Positions 53,606-63,627 of a DNA stretch of 64,000 nucleotides are shown here, piece by piece. The stretch's first letter is position 1. Each line of letters begins with the position of its first letter. The notes under the pieces were generated by a model. The model worked only from the letters and a program-made list of their open reading frames with translations, did no database searches and was not told the origin of the DNA. The position numbers and the translations under genes are program-made. Source of the stretch: Hahella ganghwensis DSM 17046 (GTDB lineage Bacteria > Pseudomonadota > Gammaproteobacteria > Pseudomonadales > Oleiphilaceae); NCBI RefSeq assembly GCF_000376785.1, contig NZ_AQXX01000139.1, positions 62,001 through 126,000 of the forward strand. Direction: 5' to 3'.

Positions 53606-54553
53606 ATGGATCCAATTATTTCTGTCAGGAATCTCAATAAAATTTATTCGTCTGGTTTTCAGGCACTGAATGACGTTAGTGTCGATATACATCGCGGCGA
53701 AATCTTTGCCTTGCTTGGTCCTAACGGGGCTGGCAAGACGACGTTGATCAGCGTGATCTGCGGTATCACCAATCCTTCATCTGGGGAAGTTATTGCTGAC
53801 GGGGTCAATATCGTGAAGGACTTTCGTGCCGCCCGGAAGCTTATCGGGCTGGTCCCCCAGGAGTTGACCACGGATGCATTTGAAAGTGTCTGGGCAACGG
53901 TCAACTTCAGTCGAGGATTGTTCGGAAAAGCCCCGGACCCTGCCTATATCGAGCGAATCCTCAGGTCTCTTTCCCTCTGGGATAAAAAAGACAATCGAAT
54001 CATGGAGCTTTCAGGCGGGATGAAACGAAGAGTCCTGATTGCCAAAGCCTTATCCCATGAGCCGAAAATACTTTTCCTGGATGAGCCGACTGCCGGAGTG
54101 GATGTAGAGCTGCGCCGGGATATGTGGGAGTTGGTGCGTAAATTAAGAGACGAGGGTGTCACGATCATTCTGACCACCCATTACATTGAAGAAGCGGAAG
54201 AGATGGCAGACCGCATTGGAGTTATCAGTAAAGGACGAATTGTTCTTGTGGAGGACAAGACAGCGCTGATGAATCAGCTAGGCAAGAAACAGCTGACACT
54301 GCACCTTCAACAACCTCTGGAAGCTGTTCCTGAAGAGTTGTCCGAATATGAACTGGAACTGACAGAAGAAGGGCATTCGCTGGTGTATACCTTTGACGTC
54401 CATGCCAGTGAGACCGGCATCGGGGAAATCCTGCGAAAACTGAATGACAGGGGAATCGACTTTAAGGATCTCAAGTCCACACAAAGCTCGTTGGAAGAGA
54501 TCTTTGTGGATCTTGTACGTTCAGCACATGAGAAAGAGGTGGTCGGGGCATGA
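53606..54553 (+). CDS. yadG: ABC transporter ATPase, YadG-like
   Basis: A 315-residue ATP-binding subunit: Walker [12 protein letters not shown]-loop VPQE, signature [15 protein letters not shown], Walker [13 protein letters not shown] and H-loop [12 protein letters not shown]-terminal extension of about 85 residues ends in a region ([14 protein letters not shown]) typical of the YadG/CcmA family. It energises the ABC-2 permease encoded next, with a 4-nt overlap. Confidence 0.93.
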   Translation: MDPIISVRNLNKIYSSGFQALNDVSVDIHRGEIFALLGPNGAGKTTLISVICGITNPSSGEVIADGVNIVKDFRAARKLIGLVPQELTTDAFESVWATVNFSRGLFGKAPDPAYIERILRSLSLWDKKDNRIMELSGGMKRRVLIAKALSHEPKILFLDEPTAGVDVELRRDMWELVRKLRDEGVTIILTTHYIEEAEEMADRIGVISKGRIVLVEDKTALMNQLGKKQLTLHLQQPLEAVPEELSEYELELTEEGHSLVYTFDVHASETGIGEILRKLNDRGIDFKDLKSTQSSLEEIFVDLVRSAHEKEVVGA

Positions 54554-55311
54554 ACCTTCACGCGATCAGAGCGATCTATAAGTTTGAGATGGCCAGAACA
54601 TGGCGCACGCTGATGCAGAGTATCGCATCACCGGTGATCTCGACATCATTGTATTTTGTCGTATTCGGTTCAGCTATCGGGTCCCGAATGATATCCATTG
54701 ATGGTATCAGCTACGGGGCATTTATCATTCCCGGTCTGATCATGCTTTCATTGCTGACTGAAAGTATATCCAATGCGTCTTTCGGGATTTACATGCCGAA
54801 ATTTACCGGCACTATCTATGAAATCCTGTCGGCCCCGGTGTCTGCGATTGAAATAGTGATCGGTTATGTAGGGGCCGCAGCGACAAAATCGGTTGTTCTC
54901 GGCCTGCTGATTCTGGCAACCGCACGCTTGTTTGTGGACTTTGAGGTCGCTCACCCCTTATGGATGTTTTCATTTCTGGTACTTACTGCCGTGACATTTA
55001 GTCTTTTTGGATTCATCATTGGAGTCTGGGCAGATGGATTTGAAAAACTCCAGATTATTCCCATGATGGTCGTCACGCCGCTGACTTTTCTTGGTGGCAG
55101 CTTCTATTCCATTAATATGCTGCCGCCGGTATGGCAAACCATTACACTGTTTAATCCGGTCGTATACCTGATCAGCGGGTTCCGGTGGAGCTTCTACGGA
55201 GTTGCCGACGTTCATATCGGCATCAGTGTGGGAATGACCTTTGTGTTCATGTTGATCTGTCTGACGGCAATCTGGTGGATATTCAAAACCGGATATCGCT
55301 TGAAGGACTGA
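54550..55311 (+). CDS. yadH: ABC-2 type permease, YadH-like
   Basis: The 253-residue protein has six membrane helices and the ABC-2 signature ([17 protein letters not shown], then [16 protein letters not shown]). Its ATG overlaps the ATPase stop (ATGA). YadGH-type pairs export unknown substrates, perhaps lipids or drugs. There is no periplasmic adaptor gene near. The 399-nt gap that follows contains short tandem repeats. Confidence 0.93.
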   Translation: MNLHAIRAIYKFEMARTWRTLMQSIASPVISTSLYFVVFGSAIGSRMISIDGISYGAFIIPGLIMLSLLTESISNASFGIYMPKFTGTIYEILSAPVSAIEIVIGYVGAAATKSVVLGLLILATARLFVDFEVAHPLWMFSFLVLTAVTFSLFGFIIGVWADGFEKLQIIPMMVVTPLTFLGGSFYSINMLPPVWQTITLFNPVVYLISGFRWSFYGVADVHIGISVGMTFVFMLICLTAIWWIFKTGYRLKD

Positions 55312-55710
55312 ATGGGCCTACTTGCTCTGATCTCATTGATTGTCTGTTAACAGCCTGGTGTTGTAGTTATACGGTTATGCTCTGGTTAGAGCGTCCATCG
55401 TTATACAGGTAGAAGGTCTATAGGAAATTGACGGCCTTGCAGGTAATAGAATTCTGTACGCGGTAGTATTGTCGATAGCAGAGAACTTTTTGTTGTTAGG
55501 TTGTTAAGTTGATAATAGGTGCTGGTCTTGTTGTCAGGGAAGGCTGGCCTTGATGTTAGTAGGGGACTGTCTTGATGTTAGTAGGGGGCTGTCTTGTTGG
55601 TAGTGGGGAATAGTCTCGGGCTCAGGTACCGGAAATCACCTCCGGCCTTGTATTCTGGTCCCATAAGACTATCTTTTTGATAGAGCGCAACAGGGATAAC
55701 GGTGTTGCAT
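55312..55710. other. Gene-free gap with 22-nt tandem repeats
   Basis: No plausible gene is present. The part at 55527-55614 consists of four 22-nt units, and the sequence left of it (about 55490-55526) is G/T-rich with weaker look-alikes of the unit. The promoter of the large c-di-GMP gene should lie in the last 100 nt. Confidence 0.7.
55527..55614 (+). repeat. Four imperfect 22-nt tandem repeats
   Basis: Units begin at 55527, 55549, 55571 and 55593. Units 2 and 3 differ by one base (CTTGATGTTAGT then AGGGGACTGT or AGGGGGCTGT); units 1 and 4 are more diverged but keep CTTG and the G-run. The total is 88 nt. The array lies about 100 nt before the large GGDEF/EAL gene. Confidence 0.85.
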
Positions 55711-58284
55711 ATGACGGATTCCATAGATGCAGGCGACCTGGACACGTACGAGCCGGGAGATGGTTGTTCTGAGCATACGATATTAATTGTTGACGATTCC
55801 CCGCTGAACCTGGACGTAGCCGTGGCCTGTCTGGAGAGCAAGGGTTATCAGGTCGTTGCTGTGGAAAATGGTGTCAAGGCCCTGGAGTTGGTCGAGGAGT
55901 TGCAACCCTCGCTGATACTGCTCGATATCATGATGCCGGAACTCAGTGGTTTCGAAACCTGCCGGAGACTGAAAAAGATAGAGAATGTCCGGGATATCCC
56001 GGTGGTCTTTATGACCGCATTGACGGATGTGAGAAGCAAGAAAGAGGGCTTTGAGGCCGGCGGCGTTGATTATGTTACCAAACCCTTCCAGACTGAGGAG
56101 CTCGCGGCCAGAGTTCATACCCATATCTCCCTCCAGACCGCATACCATGACCTGAAAGACAGCGAGCGGCGCTACCGCAGGCTGATGGAAACGACGCCAG
56201 ATGCCATCTTGGTAGAGGATGACAATGGTATCGTTTATCTTAATACTGCTACAGTCAAATTGTTCGGTGTAATGGATGGCCAGCAATTGCTGGGTGCTTC
56301 GCTGTTGGACTTTGTTGCTCCCGGACGGCAGGATCAGGTCCAACGTCAGCTCAATCATAGTTGCCTTGACGAAAACGGTCAGGCGCTTCCCCTGATTATT
56401 CAGCTATATCGTGCCGACGATAGTGAGATTGATGTTGAGATACGATGTATACCTATTTCCTACCATGGTTCCACTTCCCGTATGTTTGTGCTCAGGGACG
56501 TCACTGAAAAGCGCCGCCAGGAAGCACTGATTGAGTTTCAGGCGACTCATGATCCTTTAACCGGATTGCCGAACAGAAGTCTGTTCTATGGCCGGGTGAC
56601 CCAGGCGATTAATCATTCCCAGCGCAGCGGCGAAAAGCTGGCGGTGATGTTTATTGATCTGGACAAGTTCAAGCTGATTAACGATACCCTGGGGCATAAC
56701 GCAGGTGACGAACTGCTGCGTATTATGTCCACCCGTCTGAAAGAATGTACCCGGGACTGCGATACCCTGGCCCGCATCGGAGGGGATGAATTCGTATTGC
56801 TCGTAGATCAGGCTGGCAGCGAAGCGGCGCTGACGCATCTGGCCAGTCGGTTGATCGAGGCAGTTTCTGTGCCGGTCAGTCTGCTTGGGTATACTCATGC
56901 CATCAGTTGCAGTGTCGGCATCAGCACTTATCCGGATGATGGTGATAGTGTGGAGCTGTTGCTCAAGAGAGCTGATATTGCCATGTACCGGGCCAAGGAC
57001 GCCGGCAGAAACACCTTTCAGTTCTTTACCTATCAGATGCAGGACAGGCTGAATGAACGCCTGAAGCTTGAGATCGGTATCAAGCAGGCTCTGGAGAGGG
57101 ATGAGTTTTATCTCAATTACCAGCCTCAGGTTGATCTGAGGACAGGAAAGATCATTGGTCTGGAGGCTCTGATCCGCTGGGAATCTGCTGAGTTGGGATT
57201 TGTTGAGCCCAGCGAATTTATTCCCGCTGCTGAGGATAGTCGCCAGATCATAAAAATTGGCGACTGGGTGTTAAAGAGGGTGTGCCAGGATCTGAAAGAG
57301 TGGCATGAACAAGGCGTTCCGCTGGTATCTGTTGCCGTGAATATTTCCGCGATGCAGTTTACCGGCCAGAATTTTGTTCGCTTAATCAAAGATGTTATCA
57401 GTCGCTACGATGTTGCGGCCAAATATCTTGAGCTGGAGCTGACCGAAACGCTGTCCATGACTAATCCTGAAGCCTCTGTAGCCATAATGCGAAGGCTCAG
57501 GGGGATTGGGGTCTCCATGGCAATAGATGACTTTGGCACCGGTTACTCGAATCTCTCTTACCTGAAACAGTTTCCGGTCAATAAATTGAAAATTGACAGG
57601 GCTTTCGTTTCAGGGCTAACCAACAGCCCGGATGATCATTCCATTGTGATGGCAATTATTCGTATGGCCCAGGGGCTGGGACTAAAGACCGTCGCCGAAG
57701 GGGTGGAAACTGCCGGTCAGCTTTCATTGCTGGCCGAACAATGCTGCGACGCGATTCAGGGCTTTTTCTTCAGTCGTCCGGTGGCAGCAGATAAGATGGT
57801 TGCCATGTTGGAAGCGGATAAACGGTTGGATTTGAATGAAGTTGGCAGATTACCGAAAAAGAATACCTTGTTGGTCGTGGATGACGAACCGAATGTTCTC
57901 CTGAGTATCAAGAGGACATTGCGTGGCGAGCCCTATGACATTATTACCGCTGAAAATGCCTCCGATGCCTATGAAATTTTGGCACGCCATGAAATCGGTG
58001 TGGTTTTGTCGGATCTCAAAATGCCCAAGGAGAGTGGTGTCGAGTTCTTCAGCAAGATCAAAATGATGTACCCGAATACGGTTCGGATTCTGCTGACAGG
58101 GTACGGCACCCTGGACAGCCTTGAGAATGCTATCAATCAGGCTGAGATTTATCGTTATATGGCCAAGCCATGGGATCCTGTCCAGATGACCAAAATGATC
58201 GCCACGGCCTTTAACCAGTATGAAAAGAATGCGAAGTCCGGGAAAGTCGCCTCCCTGCCGGAATACGCCAGGATTGCCCAGTAG
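55711..58284 (+). CDS. REC-PAS-GGDEF-EAL-REC bifunctional c-di-GMP regulator
   Basis: I take ATG 55711; GTG 55702 is also possible. The 857-residue soluble protein has a receiver (about 24-145; VDDSPLN, LLDIMMPELSG, KPF), a PAS domain (about 155-270), GGDEF with GGDEF intact and I-site RDCD nine residues before it, an EAL domain (EALIRW about 484, all metal ligands present) and a second receiver at the C-terminus (VVDDEPNVLLSIKRTL, RILLTGYGT, YRYMAKPWD) of the RpfG type. It converges with the hybrid kinase gene, a likely phosphodonor. Confidence 0.93.
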   Translation: MTDSIDAGDLDTYEPGDGCSEHTILIVDDSPLNLDVAVACLESKGYQVVAVENGVKALELVEELQPSLILLDIMMPELSGFETCRRLKKIENVRDIPVVFMTALTDVRSKKEGFEAGGVDYVTKPFQTEELAARVHTHISLQTAYHDLKDSERRYRRLMETTPDAILVEDDNGIVYLNTATVKLFGVMDGQQLLGASLLDFVAPGRQDQVQRQLNHSCLDENGQALPLIIQLYRADDSEIDVEIRCIPISYHGSTSRMFVLRDVTEKRRQEALIEFQATHDPLTGLPNRSLFYGRVTQAINHSQRSGEKLAVMFIDLDKFKLINDTLGHNAGDELLRIMSTRLKECTRDCDTLARIGGDEFVLLVDQAGSEAALTHLASRLIEAVSVPVSLLGYTHAISCSVGISTYPDDGDSVELLLKRADIAMYRAKDAGRNTFQFFTYQMQDRLNERLKLEIGIKQALERDEFYLNYQPQVDLRTGKIIGLEALIRWESAELGFVEPSEFIPAAEDSRQIIKIGDWVLKRVCQDLKEWHEQGVPLVSVAVNISAMQFTGQNFVRLIKDVISRYDVAAKYLELELTETLSMTNPEASVAIMRRLRGIGVSMAIDDFGTGYSNLSYLKQFPVNKLKIDRAFVSGLTNSPDDHSIVMAIIRMAQGLGLKTVAEGVETAGQLSLLAEQCCDAIQGFFFSRPVAADKMVAMLEADKRLDLNEVGRLPKKNTLLVVDDEPNVLLSIKRTLRGEPYDIITAENASDAYEILARHEIGVVLSDLKMPKESGVEFFSKIKMMYPNTVRILLTGYGTLDSLENAINQAEIYRYMAKPWDPVQMTKMIATAFNQYEKNAKSGKVASLPEYARIAQ

Positions 58285-58302
58285 TCTGTAGCCTCGCAGA
58301 CC

Positions 58303-60834
58303 CTAGCCGTCGACAATCTGAGCTTTGATTTTAGGTAGCCAGCACGCCAGTTTCTGGTAGAGCTGCTGGGCATTAAATGGCTTGGCGAGGAAATCATCCA
58401 TACCCACATCCAGGCAGTGTTGCCGGTCGTTGGCCATGGCGTTGGCCGTCAGCGCAATAATCGGCAGACGTTTACTGCCAGGCCGGGCTCTTTCCCGCGT
58501 ACGAATGGCGATTGTGGCTTCGTAACCGTCCATAATTGGCATCTGGCAATCCATCAGAACGGCGTCGTAGGACTGGCGGGTCAGTTTGCTGAGAGCTTCT
58601 TTTCCGTTGGAGGCAACTTCCGCCTTGATTTCCAGAGTGCCGAGTAGCTCCAGAACATAGTCCTGGTTAGTGGCATTGTCTTCTACCAGCAGGATTTTGC
58701 CGGAAAGAGGCGGGTAGTGAGTATTATAATGATGCTGCTCTCTGGGGGGCATTCTCTGTACTGGCGTTTTGGTGCTTCGGGAGGCCGGGTCTCTCGCAAG
58801 CCAGATACTGAACCAGAAGGATGAACCGGAATTGATCTGGCTTTCCACGCCGATTTCACCATCCATCAATTCAACCAGGCTTTTTGAAATGCTCAGACCC
58901 AGCCCGGTACCTCCATAGGTCCGGGTTGTGGAACCATCAGCCTGTGAAAAGGACTCGAAGATTTTTTCCTGCTTTTCCGGGGCGATACCGATTCCTGTAT
59001 CAGTAACACTGACCTTCAGTCTGACAGCATGGTCGTTTTGTTCCAGTAACTCCACTTCAACCAGAATGTTGCCTCTTTCGGTAAATTTAATGGCATTCCC
59101 AACCAGGTTGGTCAGTATTTGCCTCAGCCTGTCGCTGTCGCCGACCAGCGTGGGTGGTAGAACCGGAGATGCTCTGCAGTTTAATTGAACGCCTTTGGCA
59201 TGGGCGCGAGGAGAAAAGATGTCCAGCAAATAGGAGAGTAATTCCTCAAAACTGAATGGGTGATTGTCCAACTCAAGTTTGCCGGCTTCGATTTTGGAGA
59301 AGTCGAGTATGTCGTTGATGATGGTCAGCAGCGCTTCTCCGGAATTAACGATAGTATCGAGATACTTGTGCTGTTTTTCATTCAAGTTGGTGTCAGCAAG
59401 AATACTCGCCATCCCGAGAACGCCATTGAGCGGGGTGCGGATTTCATGACTCATACGGGCAAGAAATTCGCTTTTCGCTTCATTGGCCTGCTGGGCAAGT
59501 TCCTTTTCCTGCCTCGCTTCCTTGATGTGTTTCTTCAGCTCTTTTTCCATGAAAACAAATGATTCAGCCAACCGGCCCACTTCATCACTGGACCTGTCAG
59601 CCAGGGCCTGAACGGCCTGGCTTGGCTGACTGTCCTGGTTGAAGTCATGGGAGGGTAACTGCTTGGCGTATTCGGTCAGAAAATCCAGAGGACGGGAAAT
59701 TCGGGAGACCCAAAGGAAGGCGATCAATATACTGCCCAGGAAGAAAAGGGCGATAATCAGGCTCTGGCTCTTGACCAGATTCTGACCGGGTGTGGCGATT
59801 TCATGGACCGGCACCACGACTGTCTGGTACCAGTCGAAAGGTTTGAAGTAGCTGACATAGGCTACCACCTGGCGGTCATCTTCAGGTCTGTTCTGCAGAG
59901 CAAAGGGATCGATATAGCGATAGACTGCCTGCGACGGAGGATCTTTGCTGGAGACCTCCCTGATCAGGTCATCCAATAGTTGCTGCTGTGGCTGGTTCAA
60001 GCTGGAGGTGATCGAGTTTCCTTTGTCCAGAGTTGGCGGGGGGACCAGCACTTTTCCATCACCATCGAACAGGAAAGCATACCCGGTATTGGCAACGCTG
60101 ATATCCGGAAAGGTTTTTCTCAGGCTGTCGATGATGGCGGTCATTTCCCGGAAGCTCTGAGCCTCAACGTATTCGAAGTCGACCATTGCGACCAATGTCA
60201 ATTCCCAATGGGGCAGTGGGAGAAAATAGCCGATGTGACGACTCTCTCGTTCGCTGCCCGGCTTGCGCCAGTTGAAAATCGCTTTGTCGCCTCTCTTGTC
60301 CAGAATGTCGTCACGCATTGCCTGATAAACCACCCTGCCTTTAAAGTCCGACAAGGATGAAATGGTAGTCGATTCAACGCTTGGATTGGGGTGGGCGACG
60401 ATGGTGCCGTTGCGGTCAAAAACGAACACCTCAACCTCTCCGAACTGCACCTTTCGCAACCATTCCAGAGAGATATCCAATGCTTCATCCCGTTCCAGAT
60501 GACCTGACTTGTATTGCCCCACATACGCCTCAAAGGCGGACTGGGTATATTGGGATATATTGTGCAGATCCGTTTGCAGGCGAGACAGAATTTCAATCTT
60601 CTCCCCGGTCAGGCGGTCATAGCCTGCCCTGATGTTCAATTCAACCAGCTTCAGCACGTTCTGGGCGGAGGACTCTTCTGCCTGCAGCATCGCCCGCCCC
60701 ACATCCCGGTTGGTGAAGTAGAGGATGGACAGAGCCGCAATCGACATGATCAGCAGAATCAAAGAAATGATTCTCGACCTTAGAGAGTGAAACCGGAAAC
60801 GACTGAGGAATTGACTGGAGTTGAGCGTTTTCAA
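58303..60834 (-). CDS. Membrane CACHE-HAMP hybrid histidine kinase
   Basis: The start is TTG 60834, inside a TTGA overlap with the preceding gene. The protein has membrane helices at about 17-39 and 355-375 around a large dCACHE-type periplasmic sensor, then HAMP, a coiled coil, HisKA ([16 protein letters not shown], His about 461), an ATPase domain with G-box TGLGLSIS, and a C-terminal receiver ([24 protein letters not shown]). The two upstream genes encode binding proteins, so it may sense a liganded partner. It has no DNA-binding output. Confidence 0.93.
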   Translation of the reverse strand: MKTLNSSQFLSRFRFHSLRSRIISLILLIMSIAALSILYFTNRDVGRAMLQAEESSAQNVLKLVELNIRAGYDRLTGEKIEILSRLQTDLHNISQYTQSAFEAYVGQYKSGHLERDEALDISLEWLRKVQFGEVEVFVFDRNGTIVAHPNPSVESTTISSLSDFKGRVVYQAMRDDILDKRGDKAIFNWRKPGSERESRHIGYFLPLPHWELTLVAMVDFEYVEAQSFREMTAIIDSLRKTFPDISVANTGYAFLFDGDGKVLVPPPTLDKGNSITSSLNQPQQQLLDDLIREVSSKDPPSQAVYRYIDPFALQNRPEDDRQVVAYVSYFKPFDWYQTVVVPVHEIATPGQNLVKSQSLIIALFFLGSILIAFLWVSRISRPLDFLTEYAKQLPSHDFNQDSQPSQAVQALADRSSDEVGRLAESFVFMEKELKKHIKEARQEKELAQQANEAKSEFLARMSHEIRTPLNGVLGMASILADTNLNEKQHKYLDTIVNSGEALLTIINDILDFSKIEAGKLELDNHPFSFEELLSYLLDIFSPRAHAKGVQLNCRASPVLPPTLVGDSDRLRQILTNLVGNAIKFTERGNILVEVELLEQNDHAVRLKVSVTDTGIGIAPEKQEKIFESFSQADGSTTRTYGGTGLGLSISKSLVELMDGEIGVESQINSGSSFWFSIWLARDPASRSTKTPVQRMPPREQHHYNTHYPPLSGKILLVEDNATNQDYVLELLGTLEIKAEVASNGKEALSKLTRQSYDAVLMDCQMPIMDGYEATIAIRTRERARPGSKRLPIIALTANAMANDRQHCLDVGMDDFLAKPFNAQQLYQKLACWLPKIKAQIVDG

Positions 60835-62003
60835 TGTGGCACCTCGATAGCCCGGTAAATTTCATCAGCTGCTGCTAACCACTCCGCATGTAAGTAAAGT
60901 CCGATTTTTTCTGCTGTCTTCAGGTTGATTGATATGTTGGGTTCTTCTTCATACAGCTGCATAAGATCCCTTGGTCGGGCACCATTAAATACCTGACCCA
61001 AATTGGAAGCGAGAAAGACTCCAAGGGGTTTATAGTCAGGTTTGGACATGCTCATCAGAATGCCGTATTTGACCTGCTCTGAACCCAGTTGTGAAAAAGT
61101 TGGAATATTGTGTTTGTTGGCAATTTCCACAATGTTGGCAATGCTCTGGTTGTTTACACCGCCCTGTTCCGTGATGTAAAGAGCATCGGAATTACGCGAC
61201 AGATAGTCCACACAATCCAGCACACTTCTTACCGCTTTCTGATTATCAGGAATATCACTCAGGGTGTGGCAGCGGATGATTTCGAAATTATCTTCAGCGG
61301 CAACTTTCTCTATTGTTTCCAGAGCTGTATAGGCTCTGCCCACTTCCGAATCTTCGTAAGCCACGCCCAGGCGCCTGAATTGAATGGCGTCATGGAATAC
61401 GCGAATCTGGCGTTCATAGCGACGTGGTGAGACCCGGGCAAAAATATGATCAAATCCGGAATCTTCAGCGCTTTTGATGATGCCGGAACGGATAGGATCT
61501 GTTGTGGAGATGACAAAGGTGGGAATGTTGTGCAAATCATTGGCCAGATCCTGTCCGGCCCAGGTGCCCATTGCGAAAACCAGATCAATATCTTTCTGTT
61601 GATTCAGACGGTGGAGGATAGCAGCGCTCATGACCTCACGATTTTCCTGCACCCAGTCTGCCGAGTAGTAGGCATCTGGGGTAAAGGACAGGAATTTGCT
61701 TTTGGCATTTTCAGATAACCACAGCCACAATGTGCGAGTATCCATCCTTTTGGGGATCTCATTTTTTTCGATCCAACCCAGTTCCATCAACCCGTTAACC
61801 ATTGCAATCAGGGAATGGTGATAGTTATCGTAGGGACCACCCTCGTAGTAGGCGATACGCCACTTCTTCACGACTTCCTTTACATTCGGGGGCGGGGTGC
61901 TGGCATAGCTGCCCGACGCATGAGTGGACAGGCTGACTATCCACAGCAAGCTCGTAATACTGATAAAAGCACAGATTGTCCTGACAATCGCCCTGGTGCT
62001 CAT
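60831..62003 (-). CDS. Periplasmic ABC_sub_bind-type binding protein, paralogue 2
   Basis: The 390-residue protein has an N-terminal signal (cleaved near STHASG) and a two-lobe binding-protein fold of the PF04392 type: [42 protein letters not shown] and [11 protein letters not shown], then [15 protein letters not shown]. No lipobox is visible. It overlaps the kinase start by 4 nt, so translation is coupled. No transporter genes accompany it, so a sensory rather than uptake role is likely. Confidence 0.85.
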   Translation of the reverse strand: MSTRAIVRTICAFISITSLLWIVSLSTHASGSYASTPPPNVKEVVKKWRIAYYEGGPYDNYHHSLIAMVNGLMELGWIEKNEIPKRMDTRTLWLWLSENAKSKFLSFTPDAYYSADWVQENREVMSAAILHRLNQQKDIDLVFAMGTWAGQDLANDLHNIPTFVISTTDPIRSGIIKSAEDSGFDHIFARVSPRRYERQIRVFHDAIQFRRLGVAYEDSEVGRAYTALETIEKVAAEDNFEIIRCHTLSDIPDNQKAVRSVLDCVDYLSRNSDALYITEQGGVNNQSIANIVEIANKHNIPTFSQLGSEQVKYGILMSMSKPDYKPLGVFLASNLGQVFNGARPRDLMQLYEEEPNISINLKTAEKIGLYLHAEWLAAADEIYRAIEVPH

Positions 62004-62071
62004 CGCTTCTCCGTTTGCGTGAAATATAACTCTTAAACCTTACAGCAGCACCATAGAAATCAAGCCTATCA

Positions 62072-63235
62072 TTATGGGGTTTCGATCTCTTTGAATAGTT
62101 CGTCGGTCGCGCCGAGCAGCAGTAAAGAGGGATTAAACTCAATGATTTCTGCGGTCCTCAGATTAAGTGCCATTCTGGGAGGCTCTTCGAACAACTGGGG
62201 CAGCTCATTAGGTTCGGCTCCATTGAAAATCTTGGCAATAGTTTGCGCGTGAAAGTCGCCAAAATAGCGAAAATTGGCCTGCGACAGACTGGCCAGTATG
62301 CCATAACGAACTTCCTGTGACCCGAGCTGAGAGAATGTGGGGATTTTGTACTTGTGTGCTGTCCTGACAATCACCGGAAGGCTCTTGTTGGTCACACCAC
62401 CCTGTTCGGTAACATATATGGCATCCACTTTGGGGGCTAACTGCTGATAGCAGTTGATGGCGCTGTGTTCTGCCAGACTGATATTGCTGATATCGCTTTG
62501 TGTATGGCAGGAAACCACTGAAAATCCAAGCTTTTTGGCCAGATTCTGAATGGTATCCACGGCCGCATAGCTGCGTCCGGTCTGAGTGTCTTCATAAGCG
62601 ACACCGAGACGTTTGAAATTGGTAATATCATGGAATACCCGGATTTGCCGGGCATACTTCCCAGGGTCGATCGTGGCATTAACGTGGCTGAAGCCGGAAT
62701 CCTCGATACTTTCTATGATCCCTGCGGAAATCGGGTCTGTTGAGGAGAATACCAGCGTTGGCGTCTTGTGCTTATTGTTTGCCAGGTCCAGGCCGGCCCG
62801 GGTTCCCATCGCAATCATCAGGTCAATGTCTTTACGGTCATTAAGACGATTGATGATCGTTTTGGTTATTTTCTCGCTGGTTTTGTCATCCCATCGAGCG
62901 CTGTAGTGGGCATCCGGGACGAATTCAATGTAGTCACTCTTCAGTGCCGTTGTGAACCACTCCCAGAGATCGGCAGTCTGTTCACCTTCCTGGGGAGGGA
63001 TAACCTGTGATTCTATCCACCCGAGGGTCATCAATGACCTGACAGTCGCCGCAAGAACCTGCTGGTAGTTGATGTATTCGCCGCCTTCATAGTATCCGAT
63101 ACGCCAGCGTTTTCCATCATTGGTGATCGGGTCGGTACTGAACTTCTCGTGATGTTCAGCCGCTGCAGGCAGACAGATACACAGGGCCATCATAATGACC
63201 GCGACAAGAGCGGGTAAATTAGGTTTGTTTCTCAT
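62072..63235 (-). CDS. Periplasmic ABC_sub_bind-type binding protein, paralogue 1
   Basis: ATG 63235 follows AGGAGA. The 387-residue protein has a signal peptide cleaved after PAAAE and aligns with the next gene over its whole length: [67 protein letters not shown]. The two therefore arose by tandem duplication. Differences cluster in the loops around the likely pocket, suggesting two ligands or a heterodimer. It is the first gene of the unit. Confidence 0.85.
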   Translation of the reverse strand: MRNKPNLPALVAVIMMALCICLPAAAEHHEKFSTDPITNDGKRWRIGYYEGGEYINYQQVLAATVRSLMTLGWIESQVIPPQEGEQTADLWEWFTTALKSDYIEFVPDAHYSARWDDKTSEKITKTIINRLNDRKDIDLMIAMGTRAGLDLANNKHKTPTLVFSSTDPISAGIIESIEDSGFSHVNATIDPGKYARQIRVFHDITNFKRLGVAYEDTQTGRSYAAVDTIQNLAKKLGFSVVSCHTQSDISNISLAEHSAINCYQQLAPKVDAIYVTEQGGVTNKSLPVIVRTAHKYKIPTFSQLGSQEVRYGILASLSQANFRYFGDFHAQTIAKIFNGAEPNELPQLFEEPPRMALNLRTAEIIEFNPSLLLLGATDELFKEIETP

Positions 63236-63627
63236 ACTCCATTCTCCTGTGCACACTTGATGGCGTCGAAATAGTGACTACGCCAATGTATAAGTTTCCC
63301 CTTATCCTTTACTGTCTATGCGTTTATACATCTACAAACCTGATGAAGACTTGATATTCAAAGGGTGATACATGCTTCATCGTCTAACTTACAGCTCTGA
63401 TCGGAAGCCTGTCTGATTACGTGGAACCCTCATGTTTTACTACCGGGTTACCGGAGCCGTAATAGCAGGCCACAGATCCTCTTCCACCGGCACGGCGCCC
63501 GAGTTTAGAAGGATACGTTCCAATAGCATAGCCATAAATTGGTTTATTTCCAGATATCGGCTTTTTTACCTGGAACGGATCAAATAATTGATAATCTTGG
63601 TTGAAACCCATACAAAACCATTGATTT
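63236..63627. other. Gene-free gap right of the binding proteins
   Basis: This 392-nt stretch holds the promoter of the binding-protein/kinase operon and the 3' flank of the MFS gene. A stop-free minus-strand frame runs on from the MFS coding region to 63417 but has an odd Gly/Tyr/Lys-rich composition and no start of its own. I see no terminator. Confidence 0.5.

Noticed and set aside
63417-63627. Stop-free frame beyond the MFS stop
   Set aside because: It begins only within the MFS frame, has odd composition and no start; most likely chance.
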